In this document: piece by piece, positions 44,004-54,124 of the stretch
How positions within the stretch are numbered: the stretch's first letter is position 1
How the letters are laid out: every line of letters begins with the position of its first letter
Assembly (NCBI RefSeq): GCF_963678635.1
Contig: NC_087068.1
Location: 20,504,914 to 20,564,913, forward strand
DNA length: 60,000 nucleotides
From: Symsagittifera roscoffensis
Taxonomy: Eukaryota; Xenacoelomorpha; Acoela; Convolutidae
Direction: 5' to 3'
Notes under the pieces: model-generated
The model's input: the letters and a program-made list of their open reading frames with translations, nothing else
Told to the model about the DNA's origin: nothing
The model's database searches: none
Made by a program: the position numbers and the translations under genes

Positions 44004-44140
44004 GTGTCCTTAGGGGGGGGGGTCTTTTCGACGGTAGGGGTCTTTGGGGTCCTACAAAAAGTAGGGTCCAAAAGGACCCATCTTTTTTAAAGACCTCAAA
44101 GTACCCTGACCGAAATAAAAAGACCCCTCTCTTAGGACAC
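44004..44140. mobile_element. 137-bp palindromic MITE
   Basis: Inverted ends GTGTCCTTAG... and ...CTTAGGACAC, with inner arms GGGGTCTTTT and AAAAAGACCCC. The whole element folds on itself. It lies just outside, or at, the left end of the Polinton. Confidence 0.7.
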
Positions 44141-44635
44141 CCGACAGACAAAATACTTTGGTATTTATTTTCGCGCGGTGGTTAAATTTAATCCCTTCCA
44201 AACTTTCCCACCACTAAATAAGTATGGGTATATCCGGCTGCGGTTTTTTCGCTTATTTTTATCTAAAAGCTAATCCTTTTCGTTCATATAAATATGAGTT
44301 TACATAAAGTACCATTCATATTTCCTTTTAAAAATTGTTGGTAATTATTGTTCGTTTCTCTTTCTTATTTTATTTTCAAACTTATTTCCAAGTCTCCCTT
44401 AATTTCGACTTGCACCATTTTGATTCTTTTAGCCTTACTATTAGCTTACTTTGGGAAACTTCGCTCCTGCTTCAATCCTTCGCTCCTGCTTCAAGGGTAA
44501 GTTGCAATTACCAGTCTCTTTTGCGCCGGTCTATTTAACTTAAAACAATGTTTGCTGAATGTTTTATATTTACAAATGTACAGCCGTAATTCCAAGTAAC
44601 AAGGCAATTTGGCTGACATTTTCAAGTGAAAAATT

Positions 44636-45174
44636 TTATTGATCAACTTTATCAAGTTTTCTCCTTTTTTTCTGACTAGAACGAACAGACGCTTCTGTTA
44701 GAATGAATGGATTATTGATAGGCGGAGGGTCTCTTGAACTGCTAGCTGCGCTTTCTTCTTGAAGCTCTTCCTCCGTATAGCTTTCTTGAAGAAAGCCCCA
44801 ATCTGGGACCCGGAATTCCGGCGATTGCCAGCTTTCGCTGTTTTCGCTGCTATAAATCGGGGTATTTGTCAACTGTGAGTTTGCCCACTCGCTTTCTTCC
44901 GCAATGGCCTCGAAGAACACATTTTCTTCTGTAGACCTGTGTCCAAAGGGCAATGTAGCTATCCCGTCGAATAGTAAGAACCGCTTACTATCGAAGGGTG
45001 AAAGGGCAATTCGGTTCTGCGCTATGGTTATGTTGGTATGGGCTTTCGATTTTATTGAGTAGTTGTATATACGAAGGGTTTTTCCACTCAGTAATGTTTC
45101 CCTGAACCTCTGGTGTGTAGGTTGCTGCTGGGAGTGTTGTACTACTCCTTTTGCACTCATTTTGCTAGTTGAAT
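44636..45174 (-). CDS. POLB: Polinton polymerase, last exon
   Basis: The exon from acceptor TTTATTTAG at 45175 encodes KMSAKGVVQ and then [19 protein letters not shown] and LPFGHRS, the standard Polinton polymerase C-terminus, which confirms the splice. A ~95-residue acidic tail rich in Ser/Glu ends with [11 protein letters not shown], a likely nuclear signal. The part of the open frame before 45174 is intron. Confidence 0.8.
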
Positions 45175-48100
45175 CTAAATAAAGAACAAAGATTAGCCCA
45201 TAAACATATTTTAGCTTTGTAAGACCAGTTCTAGTATTAATAACGAAAACGGTTCCCAAATTTGAATATTTTGAAGACTCAATATCTAATAACATTCCAA
45301 TTTTTTCAATTCCAAAAAGTTTAAATATCTTAATTCATTCCAAATCATAAAAATTCCAAAAAGTTTAAATATCTTAATTCATTCCAAATCATAAAAATTC
45401 CAAATCGTGTCATTATCAAAAAATCATTCCATGTCAAAATTTTAAATTTGTTAACGTCAAAAGTTACAAAAGTGCGTTTGTGGTGAGTATTTGTTTAAAA
45501 CATTTTAAATGATGAATGGTTCTTCATTTTAAGTTTTTAAATGAAGAATCAGAGCCTTTCAGGGCTAGTTATGTCTAATTAAATTGACAGGGATCAACAA
45601 AAGTTATTAATTTGGTCCCAACAAAATCCAAAACCCCAATGAAGGGAACCCTTAATGTAAAGAAATGGAGGGGACTTGGAGAGGTGCTTTTTTTAAATAC
45701 TAACCTGCATATTTCAACGAGTAGAGCTTTGGTTTCAACGCGATGAATTCTGCAATGATTTTTCCCGCCGCCTCGTCCTTAAATTTCAATACAACCTTCT
45801 TATTCACATTGCTGAATAAGAAGTGATCGCTTGGGTAGTTGGAAAAATCGAAACTATCGGTCAGTTTTTGCAGATCTGCGTATACGTCTTCGGTTTTTAT
45901 CGCATAAATAAACGAATCTGTGTCACTGTATAGCAGTTCAAGGTTCATGCTTGCTTTCATTTGCCGATAATGAAAGTAAAACATGAATCTTTTCGACAAA
46001 TCCAAAATACTTGCACCAATTATCATGGGTTTGTCCCACAAAATACTCGTTACAGCAAAACAAACAGTAGCAACTTCCTCGTCGATTATCTGGAAGCTTT
46101 TCATCGTGTTCAAAGCTGTTTTTTGAAGCAATTCTCTTTCATTTCTAATAATTTCTAGTTTTTTGCGTCCTAGTTTTGATTCCATAGTTTTACCGAATGC
46201 TGAATTTACGATGAGCTTGTAAAAGTTCTCTTCAAATTTGTTGCGCGCTGACATTCTCAATTGAGTGTTTAAATCGACAAAGGGCTCCATCCATCTACCT
46301 TGACGAAATTTTAAGACCTTAATCAATTTGGTAACTCTTAAGCCTAGTTCTATGTAGAGTTTTAATGTGAGGTAGTGCAGAACGTAGCCTTCCTTTGGAT
46401 CTAATGTTTGAACCAGTTTTGGTACCTTTGGTAGCGACGTGACCCCCATCTCCCCTAACATCTGTATTTGCTCATTACTTAGTTTATCCGTGCCGATAAC
46501 TTCACGTGAGGGGGCTAGAGGGTAGTCTGCAAAGTAATCTTGAAGTTCTTCAGGTATACTGAGATCCACTTCCAAAATGTATCCCCACTCAGATTTATCG
46601 TCGGTTTGCAAAATAAATTCGAGACTTTCCTCAACTATTGAGAAATCTTTGATGGGAAGGGGACAGTGTTTCATAATACCCCTGTATAAATTGTTAGCGT
46701 CTATATTCAATAGATAGCTAGAGGGCTCTTCAGGTTTGTAGTCTTCGAGGTATTTGTTGTTGGCTTTAAAAAAACGGCGTGCATATATCGATGACATCCC
46801 TCCCCGTATCATTTTTTGAACCATGTTCAAATGCTCCCTTTCAGTAAGTAACTTGAGGTCTGCATTGCAGACTTTTAAGAATGCATCGCCCGAGAGGTTA
46901 CTAGCCGTGAAGTAGCATGCACAATCTAATCCGTACGTTTCGTAACAAACTTCACGAAAGGCTTCGAATACTGAAGCGAGTAGTAGTACGTCCGTTGCTA
47001 GGTATACATCATGGTACTCGCCTAGTGATGCGCATTTCATTTCGGCGAAAATTTAATGGCATGGTTGTACTGATTTTTCGAAACACTTATTTCCCCTCCC
47101 TGTAAAGTGTTGCTCCACATTTTTCTAGGTGGCAGTCGGGTTTCTCGAAACTTTTCAAAACTACTAAAGTATGAATACGGGTAGAAACCTTTTTGTTTTA
47201 GCAATGCTATCTGTTCTGATGAGTAACCAAGTTCTTCAAAGTAATTTTCCAGTAGGAAAAACTTTTCTTCCGGCAAGTATTCGACGAGTTTTGAAAGGGG
47301 GGACAGCATGAATTTATAGGAGTCTATGAAACGTAGATTTTCATACACTTTTTTGAGTTTTCCGTTTTTATCGGTGTATGATTTGATATAAACCGACATA
47401 GTGAGTGATATATACTTCTCCTCAGTGGAAGGGATCACTGAGTAAGTGTTTTCGGGGTTACTGTTTGAGAGCGCTTTTATAATGAAATGCAGATCATAGT
47501 TTGACAAGTTATGCGCTATTACGGGTATATAGTTCTCCGTTTTTCGATTGATATTGCATTCGTTATGCGCCCACCCCAAGAACTTGTTGGTATAGTGACA
47601 GTGATCAAGTACAACTTGGTCATTGTCAGCAAATTCTGTTTCACATATCCAACAAGTGTGCGCTTCTTCACGCGTGCAACTTGGTGTGCCAGTGAACGTG
47701 TAATATTTTCGTTTTTCGAGGTATATTTGTTTTGCCAAAGATTCGAGCGAGGCGATCAATTCCTTCATAACATTTTCTCCTCTCTTCAGTTCAAACTTTA
47801 AGACTTCACGCTTCCCAAATTCAACAACGGCCAGAGCGTAACCGCATGGTTGATGAATCTCTAGTGTTTGGGTGCTAGATTTTTCGGGGTCGGGTTGCGG
47901 TCCGTATACGGGTAGTAGTAGCGATTCGAGGTCAAAGTAAATAACTCTCGGTACATACCAGCGGGCAGTTAAATTTTTGAAACGATGAGTGTCCTTTCCC
48001 GGTTTTGGCATAGTGATTACCACTCCCTCGTCTTGGTAGCACATTTCCTGGTGCCTTTGTAGTGTATCGATGGATGAACATGTATGGAAGCATTTGCGGC

Positions 48101-49437
48101 AAATTTGGTTTCGGTCTCGGTGTAGTTTTCCACGCACATATTCCACCACCCTCATCAAATCAGTGATCAGCACATAGTGATGAGTCTGTCCGTTGCTGAG
48201 TAGTAGTAGGTCAACACATAGATCACTTGAGTATTTGCTGGACACTCTCAAAGGTAGCAATTCACCTTCTTTGTACCTAATGAAAACAAACAATTGAGTG
48301 CTCGGGTTTCTGGATGAACGTAATGTGTTATACATGATTAAACAAATGTTTTGTCAAAAAAAAAATCAATGCTCACCGGAATACATTGACTTGACAGTTG
48401 TTAAGTTGTTCAAATCGGTCAATATCATATAGTCCCATTGGCATCTCGTACCAGCCTTCAATTTTCACAACATGTTCTTGGGAGAGCTTGTAATTTTTCA
48501 GTTTGTTTCGATGTTGGTAGCTTTGGGCAGCAGGATAAAGAGCAGTTGTGGTCTCTGAATATCGATCATGGTACGCGGCCACAAAGCAGTATAGAAAGCA
48601 CTTCTGATCGTTTCTCGTTTTAATGTTGGTGAAACTCTGTTTCACCGGTTTCAATGAATCGGGAAGGTCAATGTATGAGCCAGCACGGATAGGAGAAAAT
48701 GCTGCAAAACTTACAGCCAGCTTTTCAATGCGCTCCACAATCCAACCGCTACCATGGGAAGCGAACGTGTTGATGGCATTGACCATATGCTCAATCATTT
48801 CCAAATATGTCTCTTTCTCGATTCCATTGAAGAAGACATTGATCATCTTAGAATTCAGATATAACATGGTCTTCTCGTGGCGTAACTCCCCGTCACCAGT
48901 TTCGTTTGTATCGCTCGAGAACTTAATCATACTCACGTCCACATGCAGTTGAAATTTACAGGGTCCTTCCTGCACTCTTTCGTCTATCAACGCATCAATT
49001 TCCTCTTTGTTTCGCATGATTACATTCATCAGATCCAATTCATCCTCCTTAACGCTCAACTCGTATCGTCTTAACTTTCCCCTAAACGCAGATTCAGTTG
49101 GAGCAGATGATGTTCTCACCTCATTTCCGGGAGTCCAAATGGGTAGTTGATGGTTTTTCGACATATGTTGCCGGAACTTCTCAACGGAGAGGAAGATTGT
49201 ATGACAGTAGATACAAAGACTATCAGTTGAGACGTTGTGAGCTAGCTCGACATGTTCCCTAGCTTCTGCCAGCGAGCTGAAGGATTCTCGACATTCGTCA
49301 CATTTAGTTGGTGGCGATGGGGCTGCGAATATCTTATGGATATTTTGTTCATGTCGTCTCAAGTTCCTTGGTGAACTAAAGACTTTCGAGCAGGTCGAAC
49401 AAATGACTGGTGTCTGTTTTCCACTTGAATTAGGCAT
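44636..49437 (-). CDS. POLB: Polinton protein-primed DNA polymerase B, two introns and one frame break
   Basis: Pieces: 49437-48377, intron 48376-48277 (100 nt), 48276 to about 47040, a frame break, then on to 45705, intron 45704-45175 (530 nt), 45174-44636. Order of domains: three C2H2 fingers, an N-terminal region, a 3'-5' exonuclease ([21 protein letters not shown]) holding a treble-clef zinc module (CWIC...DHCHY...HNEC), then polymerase motifs ([28 protein letters not shown]). Both introns have good GT-AG ends, and joining them keeps the frame across conserved sequence. The element needs this enzyme for its own replication. C-terminal ~95 residues are acidic with a basic end, KKRRKL. Confidence 0.88.
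45308..45396. repeat. 44-bp direct duplication inside polymerase intron 2
   Basis: Two perfect head-to-tail copies of a 44-bp unit (starts AATTCCAAAAAGTTTAAAT), followed by a partial third. Confidence 0.9.
45705..47040 (-). CDS. POLB: Polinton polymerase, exon 2 second part (exo III and polymerase palm)
   Basis: Starts at the frame break. Exo [12 protein letters not shown] follows within 20 residues, then IRGG, motif A IDANNLY, motif [13 protein letters not shown] and motif C YSDTDSF with both catalytic aspartates present. It ends at donor GCAG|GTTAGT (45705/45704), which overlaps the apparent stop at 45700. Confidence 0.85.
47037..48276 (-). CDS. POLB: Polinton polymerase, exon 2 first part (exonuclease)
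   Basis: From acceptor TTTTCATTAG at 48277. Exonuclease motif I FDLES lies near 47930, a four-ligand zinc module (CWIC, DHCHY, HNEC) near 47650-47550, and motif II HNLSNYD near 47510. The frame ends at a TGA at 47037 that overlaps the next ATG by ATGA, although the protein should continue: a frame break. Confidence 0.8.
48377..49437 (-). CDS. POLB: Polinton polymerase, exon 1 (C2H2 fingers and N-terminal region)
   Basis: ATG at 49437. Three C2H2 fingers in the first ~115 residues ([24 protein letters not shown], each followed by H-x4-H). The rest ([44 protein letters not shown]) matches the N-terminal region common in animal Polinton polymerases. Without splicing the frame would stop at 48373; the donor CG|GTGAGC overlaps that stop. 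Confidence 0.8.
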
Positions 49438-51112
49438 TGTTGGTTCAAGATTGAGTGTTCAGGAAAGAAGAATTCTTTTCAAGAAATTTTTCAAGTTTTA
49501 CCAAAGCTGATTTCGACAAAGCAAAAGCGAGAAGTGAAAAGTTTTTCAAAAACAAAATTTGGATCAAGACTCAATTAATTAAATTCAATTACGTGGGTGA
49601 AGCATAAAATCAACAGTGGCTTTAAAGTGGTTGTAGTTTTGGGGCTTTATGTGGTTTTATGAAATGACTGTCAATTCGATATTGGGTAAATGACTCAACT
49701 GTATTAAACAGCATAAATACTTGTGGTTAGAGTAGCTGACAATTCCATAAAGGGATCAACCCGGGAATGTTATTTCTTTTACCTAAAGTGTGTGAATGTT
49801 AACACCCACTGCTATTATCAACTTCCCTATTTAGTCAACTTGACTAAATATTGAAAATATATTTGAATTTTTTTGCCAAGTTTTTTTGTTTCAACCAAAA
49901 TGGTAACCCACCAATCAAGTCAAGCAAGGAAGACCCACCAATCAAGTCAAGTCGAACATACCTGACAAAAATGATAAAGGGTAGTTGAGAATTTTGTTCA
50001 TTTCTCAAATAAATTGGTATTCTATGACAAATTTCACATATAGTTCATCAAAAGATTGATGCAGGGCCGTTTGGTACAGTAGGCAATAACTACCCGGCAG
50101 TGCTATTCATTAGGAACCTCTGAAATGCTTGCCCCACTAAAATGTCGGTTCAAAAATTTGAGATATTTCTTTTTTAGTACATATTCTTGCAGTGAAAAAA
50201 AAAATAAAAATTACCAAAAAACTTTTTTGTCTCCAAATCCAATGAAACCTGGTCCAATCAATTTGTCGTGATTTATTGGACAGGGTTGTAACCCATGTTA
50301 AAAAATCGAGAAAAAAAACATATTTTGAATTTTTTAACCATTTTAACCTGAAAATGAGTATTATTAAACGTGAAATCTGTTATAGACATGTAATTTTATT
50401 ATATATAATGCTTTATACTGGCTCATACACTCTCTAAAGTCTACTCCTAAGAGTCCTGGCTAACCCCACCAGGCTGTAGACATATTAGAGAGAGAGAGAA
50501 AAAAAACAAAAACAGAGAGTGTAAAGAGCCAAAAGTAACTATGGTTGATTAACCGGCAGAATTGCTGGACCCATCAATAAATAGCTTTCTTTTGAAAAAG
50601 CTATATCCCAAAAGGGATAATAATGGGGTTTATAATAATGGGGTTCTCTCTCTCTCTCTCTCTCTCTCTTTATCTTTTTCTGTGTTAATATTTATATTTT
50701 GAAAACTATTATGAAAAAACATAACAAAAACATTTTTATGTTTTTTGTTTCAACATCATTAGATAAAATCTTAGGAAGAGTATTCAGTTTATTTTTTTTT
50801 GATTTTTCGAAATGAGCATTAAAAAAACTGATATAATTAAGTTGGATTTGACGAGAAATTTATCAAAATTTATACTTTTAGACTTTTATGCCGACTTTTT
50901 AAAGTTATTTTGATTTTTTTTTCTATTAATTTTTTCTGTTGTTTTTATTTCCTTTCTATTGATTGAAAATCACAAAGCAAACATTAAATTAGAAAAAAAT
51001 CATAAGCAAAACGTAAACAAAGATTCAGCCACAATAATAAAAACTTATCAAACTAAATAATAAACCCCCAAACTGGTGCACTCTCGGTGGAAACAAAGTT
51101 TTTTTTGAGTTT
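49438..51112. other. Non-coding spacer in the Polinton
   Basis: AT-rich, no credible ORF. It contains an (AG)n tract at about 50487-50500, a (CT)n tract at 50646-50669, and a duplicated AATGGGGTTTATAATAATGG-like segment just before the latter. It lies upstream of the polymerase start, so its promoter should be here. Confidence 0.5.
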
Positions 51113-51781
51113 TCAGAGATCTCTAAATTGCAGTTTGCGTTTTTTCGGCGCAAAGCAAGCATTGATAGGAGGCGTCTCAGCCACTAAGTTTGGTGCAGTG
51201 GGACTTTGACTGCCGGAAGAAGAAGTAGAAGAAGTATGCTGCTGCTGTTGTTGAGTGATTGAAAAAATATCCGGTTTTATTGGGGTTTTGGGCGTCTGCT
51301 GGTCCTCATCTTTTTTCTCTGTTGAATCTGGTGATTCAATCGACTCAATGTTCCAGTAGCTTTCTCGCTCTGCTAAATCTCTAATGGATCCTTCCTGATT
51401 TTCGTAAAAGGGGATCGATTGGCAATCATAGTTAAACAGTATTTTTCTCGGTGAACGATCAAGGCAAGTAGGGTCTTGAATATCTGTGCGCTTCAGCGCA
51501 GGATACGATTCAGTCACACAGCAACTCTCGTAGACCTGTTTTCTGTTTTGTATGAGGATACCAATTTGATCTAGCAAATAGTTGGGTAACATCATATGGT
51601 TTTTAGTGACCCATTCATCGAATTCTCTGCTTCCTGGATCAAGATCGTTGAAAGGACTTGTTTTTCGATGACGCATTTTCCGTTCCTGTTGAACCACTAC
51701 GATAGAATCTCTGGTATAAGTTTGGTATAATATAGCTCTTTCAAGAGAATTAATTGAAATGATTTGCAGTGGAGTTGCCAT
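51113..51781 (-). CDS. Polinton accessory protein of unknown function (222 aa, basic C-terminal signal)
   Basis: Complete ORF from ATG at 51781. No domain recognised. N-terminal ~130 residues could be folded. The C-terminal third is disordered (a poly-Gln run QQQQQH and Ser/Thr clusters) and ends in PKKRKLQFRDL, which resembles a classical nuclear localisation signal and is similar in style to the polymerase tail. It is divergent to the PC4-like gene, with a repeat-bearing intergenic region between them. Possibly a regulator; that is inference. Confidence 0.6.
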   Translation of the reverse strand: MATPLQIISINSLERAILYQTYTRDSIVVVQQERKMRHRKTSPFNDLDPGSREFDEWVTKNHMMLPNYLLDQIGILIQNRKQVYESCCVTESYPALKRTDIQDPTCLDRSPRKILFNYDCQSIPFYENQEGSIRDLAERESYWNIESIESPDSTEKKDEDQQTPKTPIKPDIFSITQQQQQHTSSTSSSGSQSPTAPNLVAETPPINACFAPKKRKLQFRDL

Positions 51782-51979
51782 CGTTGAAAATTTTGTATTG
51801 ACTGATTTTGAGAGATTGAATAAAAATAGTGAGTAGATTTAGTTTGACCTACCACTTTTAGTTTTTTTATTGCTGGTGGTCTAAGATTTAGCCAATTACC
51901 ATAAATCTGGTTTTGTGAAATTTTAATATGTTTTCAGGGCTTTTGCAATTAAAGAAGAAATGTGAACGCTTTGAAAATC

Positions 51980-52200
51980 TATACTTCAAAGAAACAGCAT
52001 GGCGCCTTTTTATGATACCCTAAGCACAAAATGACAAACATTTTACACTTCAAAGAGATAACATGCATGCCGCCAGGGTAAAAACGTTGAGATTTATGAG
52101 CTAAAACGGGAATTTGCCAGACAGATTCAACCGAAAGCTATCTCCACTTCAAAGTGAGTACATGTATGCCGACATGTAACATTAACTGAGATTTATGACC
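51980..52200. promoter_or_regulatory. Direct repeats between two divergent Polinton genes
   Basis: ACTTCAAAG followed by ACATG(C/T)ATGCCG or a similar string recurs near 51982, 52045 and 52144, with GAGATTTATGA and CCAGACAGA also repeated in the last two copies (about 98 bp apart). CATAAAA-type elements next to GGCGCC occur in opposite orientations at about 51999 and 52308, so a bidirectional promoter or replication element is plausible. Confidence 0.45.
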
Positions 52201-52422
52201 CATTCAAGTGCTTTCCAGACAGAAATGACAGATGCAATAAACACGCTTTTATCTTATACAAATCCAATTGCAAAAACTAATTAAATTCTCCCGCTATAGG
52301 CTGAAGGGGCGCCATAAAAGTAAATCCACAGATATTTGTTTATCTTCTATCCAATTCATTATTCATTTCATTCTATCATAAAACAGTTGAACCAACAAGT
52401 CACTACCGTTACCACCACCACT

Positions 52423-52857
52423 ATGTACTCGTCGCTAGAAAATGATACAGACTTTTACGATGATTTTCAAGATATATCTTCGGGAGAAAAACGCATTGTA
52501 CGGGTTGGAACGAAAACTTTTGACAAAACGGGTACATATATCACAGTTAAGTTATATAAAAAGAATGAAGATGGTGTATTTAAATGTTATCAAGCAGTGA
52601 CCTTAACGACAAGAGAATTTGATTGTTTGGCAGATAATTATTCAAAGATTAAAAAATTGGTTAAAAAACAAACTGGCGAAAAGACTTCATCTTCTTCCTC
52701 CTCCTCCTCATCCTCCTCAGCTGTGAATGATAAACATCATAAAAGACGATACACGTCAAAACGATTAGTCCCTCCCAAAAAAGAATGTGCTGAAAGTGGC
52801 GATGAAAACGATGCGGATGATGAATACTCGAATAATAAAAAGTGTAGAGTTGCCTGA
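52423..52857 (+). CDS. PC4/SUB1-like single-strand DNA-binding coactivator
   Basis: 144 codons from the ATG at 52423; the frame is open further upstream but that part is low complexity. Residues about 20-85 (RIVRVGTKTF, GTYITVKLYKKNEDGVFK, AVTLTTREFDCLADNYSKIKK) show the PC4 pattern: beta strands, a charged loop, then a helix after LT.REFD. The tail is Ser-rich (11 serines in a row), basic, then acidic. PC4 domains bind single-stranded DNA and aid polymerase II transcription. In an element this could serve late transcription or replication. Family match is by eye. Confidence 0.6.
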   Translation: MYSSLENDTDFYDDFQDISSGEKRIVRVGTKTFDKTGTYITVKLYKKNEDGVFKCYQAVTLTTREFDCLADNYSKIKKLVKKQTGEKTSSSSSSSSSSSAVNDKHHKRRYTSKRLVPPKKECAESGDENDADDEYSNNKKCRVA

Positions 52858-52904
52858 AACAGAAACAAAAAAAAACGTTTGAATAATTTGATTTAACCAG
52901 CAGA

Positions 52905-53521
52905 ATGGTTGAAGCAATGTATGAGCAGTCGCCTGAATTTTTTAAAAAATTTCGAAAAAATTTTAAATTTTTTATTCTGAACAACGAATCCGACGCCTCA
53001 CAACTCCCTCTAAACACAAATTTTGCATTTGCAACCCACTCAATTCGGAACGAGTCTTGCGCCCAATTGCTCGACAATGACCATCCCCACATCCATGTTC
53101 TCATCGAAGTAACCAAGGATTGTGTCGACGTAGTGAAAAAGATGACCTCAACCACTTTCGTTGTCTCTCATCTTTCAAGCATCTAATATTGGGTTGCAGT
53201 AAACTTCACCTATCGGGGACCCCTGATGGAAAAAATTAAAAATTGCTGTCAACTACAACAATTCTATTATCAACTCAACTGACATTGGTGGTGCTTCTCT
53301 ACGAAGACAGATTGCCACAAGTTTGCTTTGCTTCACAAACTCGATCCATTCAAACTCAAACTGATTTAATCACTAATGTAACAATTGAACGCTTCATTCA
53401 TATTTTGAATGGTGATAATGCCGCCGAGTTTTCTAAAATTATTGATATCATTTTGAGTGGTTATGGTCGTTTAGAGATTGATTCAAATACTTTGTTTGTT
53501 AAATTTATAATGGAAAAATAA
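52905..53521 (+). pseudogene. Broken plus-strand Polinton ORF with an H-x-H motif
   Basis: Two open stretches in different frames, 52905-53186 (ATG present) and 53243-53521 (no ATG), probably one gene of about 200 codons with a frame break between 53150 and 53250. The first has DNDHPHIHVLIEV, where H-hydrophobic-H recalls HUH replication nucleases, but I cannot find a following Tyr motif. Function unknown. Confidence 0.35.
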
Positions 53522-53652
53522 AATTTAAACTCTGAAAACGGTTTTTAGAGCCTGCGATAACGCCAGAGGCAAGTGTTCTAGCAACCATAAAACATGTTTT
53601 TTTCTTAAAAATAAATTATAAATCATTAAAGAAATGCATCAGTATCACAAAG

Positions 53653-54092
53653 TTATAACATCATATGTTTAGCAAAACGCATCATGTCATGGTCATTAAC
53701 CTTGAAACCTATAGGAAATTTAGATGAAATTATAACATGAGCAACATAAATACAATAAAGTCCGCACAAGACCGAGTTAGCTGATTGGATTGGCTTATTC
53801 ATCAGTATTTGGTTTCCCTCATGGATAGAACGTCTCATATTTTTGTATACATGTGGATAGTTGTGTAGGCTTCGTCCAAGAGGATCTGCAAAAAAAAATT
53901 TGACCACCAGCTTGAGCAAACAGTAACCAATGAGTTCCTGGCTGGTCTGAGTTTGATGCGTTCACTTTCATGAAAGTATTGTCACGTTTCAATATTGAAT
54001 TAAATGCTAAGTTAGCGGGAAAAATGCCACAAAATCGATGTTTCAAATGCTTGCATCGGGTGAATAAGCTCAGTAATCTGTAAATTGTCCAT
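53653..54092 (-). pseudogene. PRO: Polinton adenain-like cysteine protease, frameshifted
   Basis: Family C5-like processing protease of the capsid. The catalytic His is in GTHWLL, the Asp in ADPLGRS, and the Cys in SVLCGLYC; all three survive. Probable ATG at 54092, 33 bases after the capsid stop. The frame breaks near 54060 and again at a run of A on the plus strand (53890-53898), where the second half continues in another frame. Length about 145 codons. Either a dead gene or homopolymer indel errors. Confidence 0.75.
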
Positions 54093-54124
54093 TTTTTTCA
54101 CCGAATCAACTCATTAGAGTGTTT

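Noticed and set aside
44636-45295. The 219-codon ORF as an independent protein starting at 45295
   Set aside because: Only the part after the acceptor at 45175 is conserved polymerase; the upstream portion is intron.
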